DNA of 8,789 nt from Synergistales bacterium. Lineage in GTDB: Bacteria > Synergistota > Synergistia > Synergistales > Aminobacteriaceae. The stretch is taken from contig BNVH01000106.1 of NCBI GenBank assembly GCA_025997955.1, forward strand, positions 1 through 8,789, in the 5' to 3' direction. Positions 5,116 to 8,789 of the stretch are shown here, piece after piece; within the stretch, counting starts at the first letter, position 1, and every line of letters starts with the position of its first letter. Below the pieces are notes generated by a model. That model searched no databases and was not told the DNA's origin. It saw only the letters and a list, made by a program, of their open reading frames with translations. The position numbers were made by a program, and so were the translations under genes.

Positions 5116-5137
5116 AAATCTAAGGGGGTATTAAGTA

Positions 5138-7129
5138 ATGCAGCATATGACACGAGAGGAAGCACGGGAATATATCAAGAGCCGGGTTCTTGACTATCTT
5201 CACTCTGAACACCCTGACGCAGCGAGAGCCGCCGAACAAGGGCGACAATTCAAATGCTTGGCCGGGACTCACGACGACAAAACACCATCCATGATATTTT
5301 ACAAGGATAGCAACAAGGTACATTGTCACGCTTGCGGCGCGAATTATGACACGTTCGACTTGATAGGGATTGACAACGGACTTCACGACAGCAAAGATAT
5401 TTTCAAAAAAACCTATGAATACTTCAATATCAAGACAGAGAGCGGCAAACAGAACGCCACGGCCAAGGCAACCAAAGCGAGCGTGTCGCCCATCGGCGCG
5501 GCTCACTCGACAGCGAAGCCCAAGACAGAGCCGAAACCCGAACCGGATTATTCAGATTTCTTTTTATCGGCTCAAAAAAACATCAATAAGACTGACTACC
5601 ACACGCGGCGCGGCATATCTCCCGAGACGGCGGCGCGGTTTGGGCTTGGTTATATTGCCGAATGGCGACACCCTAACGTGTCGAAGAGCGTTCCGGCCAC
5701 GCCACGCTTGATTATTCCGACGAGCGCAAGCAGCTATTTAGCGCGTGATACGCGGGACAATTTGAGCGAGAAGGAAAAAGAATATTCAAAAATCAAGGTG
5801 GGGGTAGTTCATTTATTCAACGCTGACGCGCTCAGAACGGCTCAAAAACCGATTTTTATTGTCGAAGGTGAGATAGACGCCTTGAGTATTATCGAAGCCG
5901 GGGGCATAGCCGTAGGACTTGGCAGCGCGGCGAATATTGGGAAACTGCTTGCAATTTTGGAAGGTGAAAAGCCAAAGCAGCCATTGATTATTGTTCCCGA
6001 CAATGACGAGCGCGGACGGAAGGCCGCTGACGAGCTTTCAGAAGGGCTAAAAGGGCTTGTAATTCCTTTTTATCGGCAGAACATAGCGGGCGAATATAAA
6101 GACACAAACGAAGCGTTGCAGAACGACAGAAAGAACTTTATATCAGCCGTGAATAAAGCTGAGAATATAGAGCGTGAAGCATATCTACAGACAAGCGCGG
6201 CAAGTCATTTACAAGACTTCGTAAATGGCATAGCCGACAGCGTGAATACTGAGTACATTGCAACGGGCTTTCCGCAGCTTGATGGTATTCTTGACGGCGG
6301 CTTATTTGAGGGGCTTTATGTCATCGGGGCTATATCCTCACTTGGTAAAACAAGCCTTGTTTTGCAAATAGCCGACAAGATAGCGGAGCGCGGCCAAGAC
6401 GTTTTATATTTTAGTCTCGAAATGTCACGCTCTGAACTTATGGCAAAGAGCATATCAAGGTTGACGCTATTAGAGAGCATGAATACAGGCGGCGATATTC
6501 GCAACGCTAAAACAGCGCGGGGCATAACTACCGGCTCACGTTATGCGTATTACTCCGATACAGAAAAAGAGATTATTCAAAAAGCTGTAGAGGCTTATGG
6601 AGCATACGCAGAGCGTATCTTTATCCATGAGGGAATAGGCGATATAGGCGCGGCGCAGATACGAAACGAGATAGATAAACATATTTCTTTTACAGGCAAT
6701 AAGCCTGTTGTGGTTATCGACTACTTACAGATTCTTGCTCCATATGAAGTTAAAGCCACGGACAAACAAAACACCGACAAAGCCGTATTAGAGCTTAAAC
6801 GAATGAGCAGAGATTACAAAATTCCTGTGATAGCAATATCTTCATTTAATCGTGAAAACTATTCTTCAGGCGTATCAATGGAGGCGTTCAAAGAAAGCGG
6901 CGCGGTAGAGTATTCGAGCGACGTTTTGATTGGTTTACAACTTGCAGTCGTCGGGAGCTTTGATGACAAAATGAAACCGATAGAGCGCAGAGCGGCGGTA
7001 AACAGCGCGAAAAGCAAGAATCCGCGAGATGTTGAACTTGTGATACTCAAGAACCGAAACGGCGATATAGGAAAAACAATAGCCTTTAATTATTACCCGG
7101 CTTTTAATCACTTCGAGGAGCGGCCATAA
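5138..7129 (+). CDS. Fused DNA primase-helicase (DnaG-type primase + DnaB-like helicase)
   Basis: A 663-aa bifunctional replication protein. The ATG at 5138 lies 9 bases after GGGGG. Residues 40-66 form a CHC2 zinc finger (C40, H45, C63, C66, with the typical HDDKTPSM between), used for template recognition. About 150-235 match the DnaG catalytic core: HTRRGISPETAARFGLGY, then RLIIP. The TOPRIM domain shows IVEGEIDALS (E244) and VPDNDERG (D288, D290), the metal-binding residues for primer synthesis. The helicase half starts near 375 (TGFPQLDGILDGGL). It has Walker A GAISSLGKTS (397-406), FSLEMSRSEL (DnaB motif H1a-like), Walker B VVVIDYLQIL (524-533), ISSFNRE (568-573), EYSSDVLIG and a final ILKNRNGDIG. 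It would unwind DNA and prime the lagging strand at the origin just upstream. All key residues are present. Layout resembles T7 gp4 and related phage/plasmid enzymes. Confidence 0.93.
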   Translation: MQHMTREEAREYIKSRVLDYLHSEHPDAARAAEQGRQFKCLAGTHDDKTPSMIFYKDSNKVHCHACGANYDTFDLIGIDNGLHDSKDIFKKTYEYFNIKTESGKQNATAKATKASVSPIGAAHSTAKPKTEPKPEPDYSDFFLSAQKNINKTDYHTRRGISPETAARFGLGYIAEWRHPNVSKSVPATPRLIIPTSASSYLARDTRDNLSEKEKEYSKIKVGVVHLFNADALRTAQKPIFIVEGEIDALSIIEAGGIAVGLGSAANIGKLLAILEGEKPKQPLIIVPDNDERGRKAADELSEGLKGLVIPFYRQNIAGEYKDTNEALQNDRKNFISAVNKAENIEREAYLQTSAASHLQDFVNGIADSVNTEYIATGFPQLDGILDGGLFEGLYVIGAISSLGKTSLVLQIADKIAERGQDVLYFSLEMSRSELMAKSISRLTLLESMNTGGDIRNAKTARGITTGSRYAYYSDTEKEIIQKAVEAYGAYAERIFIHEGIGDIGAAQIRNEIDKHISFTGNKPVVVIDYLQILAPYEVKATDKQNTDKAVLELKRMSRDYKIPVIAISSFNRENYSSGVSMEAFKESGAVEYSSDVLIGLQLAVVGSFDDKMKPIERRAAVNSAKSKNPRDVELVILKNRNGDIGKTIAFNYYPAFNHFEERP

Positions 7130-7341
7130 TGATTGATTTCTCAAAACTTCACGCGATAGGCAAACCGACAGCGGCAAGCAAACCACAACACAGCGGCGCG
7201 GGAACATGGAACCGTCCGGGCTGTGATTCATGGGACGAAAGACTTTTGCAAATAATCGCGGAGCATTTTCCGGGCGAAGAATACGGCGGCGAGTATGGAG
7301 CGAAGGAACATGACATGAACCGAAGGAACATGAACCGGTAA
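7129..7341 (+). CDS. Hypothetical protein (70 aa), coupled to the primase-helicase
   Basis: Its ATG overlaps the primase-helicase stop (TAATG), and GAGGAG at 7115-7120 lies 8 bases upstream, so translation is almost certainly coupled. The protein opens MIDFSKLHAIGKPTAASKP, has a Gly/Ala/Pro-rich middle (HSGAGTWNRPGCDSWDE), a short amphipathic helix (RLLQIIAEHFPGEE) and a repetitive polar end (MNRRNMNR). That end is encoded by a near-duplication of GAACCGAAGGAACATGA. I do not recognise a family. The coupling suggests an accessory of the replication enzyme, such as a loading or inhibitory peptide, but this is only inferred from position. A single Cys and no membrane or signal segment. Confidence 0.65.
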   Translation: MIDFSKLHAIGKPTAASKPQHSGAGTWNRPGCDSWDERLLQIIAEHFPGEEYGGEYGAKEHDMNRRNMNR

Positions 7342-7358
7342 AGTAAAAAATATCACAC

Positions 7359-7398
7359 GGCCAAGGGATTGATTCTCTTGGCCTATTGTTTTTCTTTT
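7359..7398 (+). terminator. Intrinsic terminator of the primase-helicase operon
   Basis: GGCCAAGGGA (7359-7368) pairs with TCTCTTGGCC (7374-7383) around TTGAT, followed by TATTGTTTTTCTTTT. It lies 18 nt after the 70-aa gene and is the outer end of the first repeat unit described below. Confidence 0.8.
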
Positions 7399-7679
7399 AC
7401 CGCCATTTTTTGAATGCCCTATAAAAAGTTTGTATATCGACTTACCGCCATTTATACCCCGACTTACCGCCAAAAATGGCGGTAAGTCGGGGTATAAATG
7501 GCGGTAAGTCGATATACAAACTTTTTATAGGGCATTCAAAAAATGGCGGTAAAAGAAAAACAATAGGCCAAGAGAATCAATCTCTTGGCCTATTGTTTTT
7601 CTTTTACCGCCATTTTTTGAATGCCCTATAAAAAGTTTGTATATCGACTTACCGCCATTTATACCCCGACTTACCGCCA
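7397..7679. repeat. Nine TTACCGCCA words in the triplicate repeat
   Basis: Forward copies start at 7397, 7442, 7464, 7604, 7649 and 7671. Reverse copies (TGGCGGTAA) start at 7477, 7499 and 7544. Spacing within a unit is 45 and 22 bp, multiples of about two helical turns, and four neighbouring copies share the longer word CGACTTACCGCCATTTATA or its end. This phasing is iteron-like and suggests cooperative binding by a protein. Confidence 0.8.
7561..7605. terminator. Bidirectional terminator at the second repeat junction
   Basis: CAATAGGCCAAGAGA (7561-7575) and TCTCTTGGCCTATTG (7581-7595) form a perfect 15-bp stem with loop ATCAA. It is flanked by an A-rich run on the left and TTTTTCTTTT on the right, so it should stop transcription both ways and shield the recombinase gene from the operon upstream. 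Confidence 0.75.
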
Positions 7680-7705
7680 TTTTTGGGGGTTTTGTTTAAG
7701 TATTT

Positions 7706-7725
7706 ATAATCTTATAAAAGATTAT
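7706..7725. repeat. AT-rich palindrome upstream of the recombinase gene
   Basis: ATAATCTT (7706-7713) and AAGATTAT (7718-7725) are perfect inverted arms with a 4-bp centre ATAA. Inverted arms of this size are compatible with the core of a tyrosine-recombinase site, but could also be a regulatory palindrome. Confidence 0.45.
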
Positions 7726-7731
7726 TAAAGC

Positions 7732-7766
7732 GCGAAAAGCCCGCTTTTAATGACGCGGGCTTTCGC
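7732..7766. terminator. GC-rich hairpin before the recombinase gene
   Basis: GCGAAAAGCCCGC (7732-7744) pairs with GCGGGCTTTCGC (7755-7766) with one bulged A and a 10-nt loop. The following T-tract is short, so it may be a weak terminator or part of the recombinase leader. Confidence 0.55.
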
Positions 7767-7847
7767 TTAGAGAAACAAAACCAAAAACAAAGATAAAAAA
7801 GACAGAGACAAAAAGCCCTGTTATTTTTTAGCCTTACAAGATTCTTT

Positions 7848-8663
7848 TTGCTTGGTGATTTCCTATGGATAGCGGAGCGCGGCAAATTTACGGGCGATTG
7901 CAAAAGCGAACACACGCGCAAGGCCTACAGCGCGGCTTTGGATAGGCTTGAAGCATGGGCGAAGCGTGAGAAGGTGAACCCGCTTTCTATGGACTACGCT
8001 GATGGAGATAACTTCATTCGAGCTTTACGCGTCGAGGGGCGGGCGGCGGCTTCCATACGGCGCGATATTGACGCCGTATCCGCTTTTTATTCATGGCTTG
8101 AGAGATACCACAAGACTATCAAGAACCAGATTAGAGGCACAAGGCTCAGGCCGGAGCGGACAGCGGCGCGTACTCTCGCTATTCCGATAATGGCGGAACT
8201 AAAAATCATATTAGCTAACGCTAACCCGATAGAGAGAGCGGCAATATCCGTTATGGCTTATAGGGGACTCAGGGCGGGCGCGTTGCCTACGCTTGAGAGA
8301 CACGGCGAACGATGGACGGGCAACAGCAAGGGCAAGCTGATAAAGGAGAACCAGATTGACGGCGTGACGCTTCCGGGCGTCGCATTGGAGGCAATACAGG
8401 CGGCAGGATTGGACGGGAAAAAGCCATTCGGGGGGCTTACTACAAACGCGATTGAAAAGCGCGTTCGATACCTCACAGGCAAACTGCACGACAGCAAGAA
8501 GATTTCGGCGGCTTTTTCTTGTCACGATTTCAGGCATTTTTACGCGGTCACGGAGTACAGGAAGAACAAGGATATTTTTAGACTCTCGAAGTTACTCAAT
8601 CATGGGGGGATTCAGGTTACACAGAATTATCTACGGAGTTTGGGGATTGAGGCGGAGGGGTAG
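7848..8663 (+). CDS. Tyrosine recombinase (phage integrase / XerC-D-like)
   Basis: A 271-aa protein with all catalytic residues visible. The N-terminal SAM-like core-binding domain runs from about residue 20 to 95 (SEHTRKAYSAALDRLEAWAKR, SIRRDIDAVSAFYSWL). The catalytic domain has Arg142 in AYRGLRAGAL, a lysine in the KGK/IKEN hairpin (K161-K166), His226 and Arg229 in CHDFRHFYAV, His252 in LLNHGGIQVTQ and the nucleophile Tyr261 in NYLR. It cuts and rejoins DNA through a 3'-phosphotyrosine, for multimer resolution or integration. Length fits small Xer-type enzymes. The start is uncertain: TTG 7848 has no Shine-Dalgarno site, the frame stays open back to 7797 without ATG or GTG, and the next ATG (7989) would remove half the core-binding domain. 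Terminator hairpins isolate it from the operon upstream. A candidate target palindrome lies at 7706-7725. Confidence 0.9.
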   Translation: MLGDFLWIAERGKFTGDCKSEHTRKAYSAALDRLEAWAKREKVNPLSMDYADGDNFIRALRVEGRAAASIRRDIDAVSAFYSWLERYHKTIKNQIRGTRLRPERTAARTLAIPIMAELKIILANANPIERAAISVMAYRGLRAGALPTLERHGERWTGNSKGKLIKENQIDGVTLPGVALEAIQAAGLDGKKPFGGLTTNAIEKRVRYLTGKLHDSKKISAAFSCHDFRHFYAVTEYRKNKDIFRLSKLLNHGGIQVTQNYLRSLGIEAEG

Positions 8664-8713
8664 GGGGGGGGTTGTTTTGATTTTTGGTCTTGGTTTTTGG
8701 TTTTGGTTTTTCG
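8664..8713. other. G-tract and T/G tandem stretch after the recombinase gene
   Basis: A run of nine G (8663-8671) begins at the stop codon, followed by five or so GG pairs separated by T-rich spacers of 3 to 5 nt (8677-8711). No gene is seen. The sequence is slippage-prone and could form a two-layer G-quadruplex, but no function is implied. Confidence 0.6.
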
Positions 8714-8738
8714 CCCCGACTTTTTAGGCGGGGGTTTT
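8714..8738 (+). terminator. Probable terminator of the recombinase gene
   Basis: CCCCG (8714-8718) pairs with CGGGG (8729-8733), loop ACTTTTTAGG, followed by TTTT and further T-runs. An alternative register, CGCC with GGCG, is also possible. Confidence 0.55.
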
Positions 8739-8789
8739 CCCTTTTTTAACTTTTTTCTTTTTTAATACTTTTTAGGCGCGCGCGAGTCG

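Larger units (their letters stand above)
7359..7686. repeat. Inverted triplicate repeat: A / inverted A / A
   Basis: Left unit 7359-7472 and middle unit 7477-7590 are inverted copies of 114 nt with one mismatch and a 4-nt AAAA spacer. Middle segment 7470-7575 and right segment 7581-7686 are perfect inverted copies of 106 nt with a 5-nt spacer ATCAA. Left and right are therefore direct repeats. Each unit carries a terminator hairpin and three TTACCGCCA words. It has no open frame of merit. It could be a protein-binding locus such as a centromere or a second origin, a recombination product, or an assembly or amplification artefact. Confidence 0.93.

Noticed and set aside
7359..7590. Replicated hairpin telomere processed by a protelomerase
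   Set aside because: The palindrome is internal, repeated a third time, and the 271-aa recombinase is far shorter than known telomere resolvases and looks Xer/integrase-like.
8452..8727. 91-codon + strand frame overlapping the end of the recombinase gene
   Set aside because: Overlaps conserved recombinase motifs in another frame; its Phe/Trp/Gly-rich end is produced by the T/G tandem tract.

Overview
This 8.8 kb window looks like a small, compact bacterial replicon: a cryptic plasmid, or a plasmid-like element with its own tyrosine recombinase. Every convincing gene is on the + strand. The genes start mostly with ATG behind purine-rich Shine-Dalgarno sites, use the standard code, and are separated by strong hairpins. 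There are no virion, resistance, relaxase or ParA genes. The host cannot be fixed from the sequence; the ribosome binding sites and intrinsic terminators only indicate an ordinary bacterium of moderate GC with AT-rich intergenic DNA. The two ends carry related GC-rich words (a CACGCGCGAG-type repeat at the start, GCGCGCGCGAGTC at the end), so the window may be an opened circle. This is not proven.

Layout. 1-150: three 67-68 bp-spaced direct repeats enclosing two palindromes. 176-454: remnant of a gene resembling plasmid/phage ParB-like DNA methylases. 455-1364: no gene; a terminator-like fold, a roughly 280 nt stretch that folds strongly as RNA, then AT-rich DNA. 1365-1850: helix-turn-helix (excisionase-type) protein and a strong terminator. 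2237-3378: a promoter with repeated TTGACGT, a 51-aa ribbon-helix-helix protein, a structured leader, an 81-aa acidic protein, and a coiled-coil protein with a C-terminal membrane helix. 3463-4833: putative replication initiator, its terminator, then three tandem 21-bp iterons (likely origin). 5138-7341: primase-helicase and a translationally coupled 70-aa protein. 7359-7686: an A / inverted A / A repeat of about 110 bp units carrying terminators and nine TTACCGCCA words. 7848-8663: tyrosine recombinase and terminator.

How it may work together (inference). The initiator binds the iterons just downstream of its gene, and the plasmid-encoded primase-helicase loads there, which would make replication partly independent of host DnaG and DnaB. 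The two small DNA-binding proteins (HTH_17 type and ribbon-helix-helix type) are candidates for control of transcription, copy number or recombination. The recombinase could resolve multimers or integrate the element. The least explained parts are the covarying palindrome array at the start, the large structured non-coding stretch at 573-850, and the inverted triplicate repeat before the recombinase.
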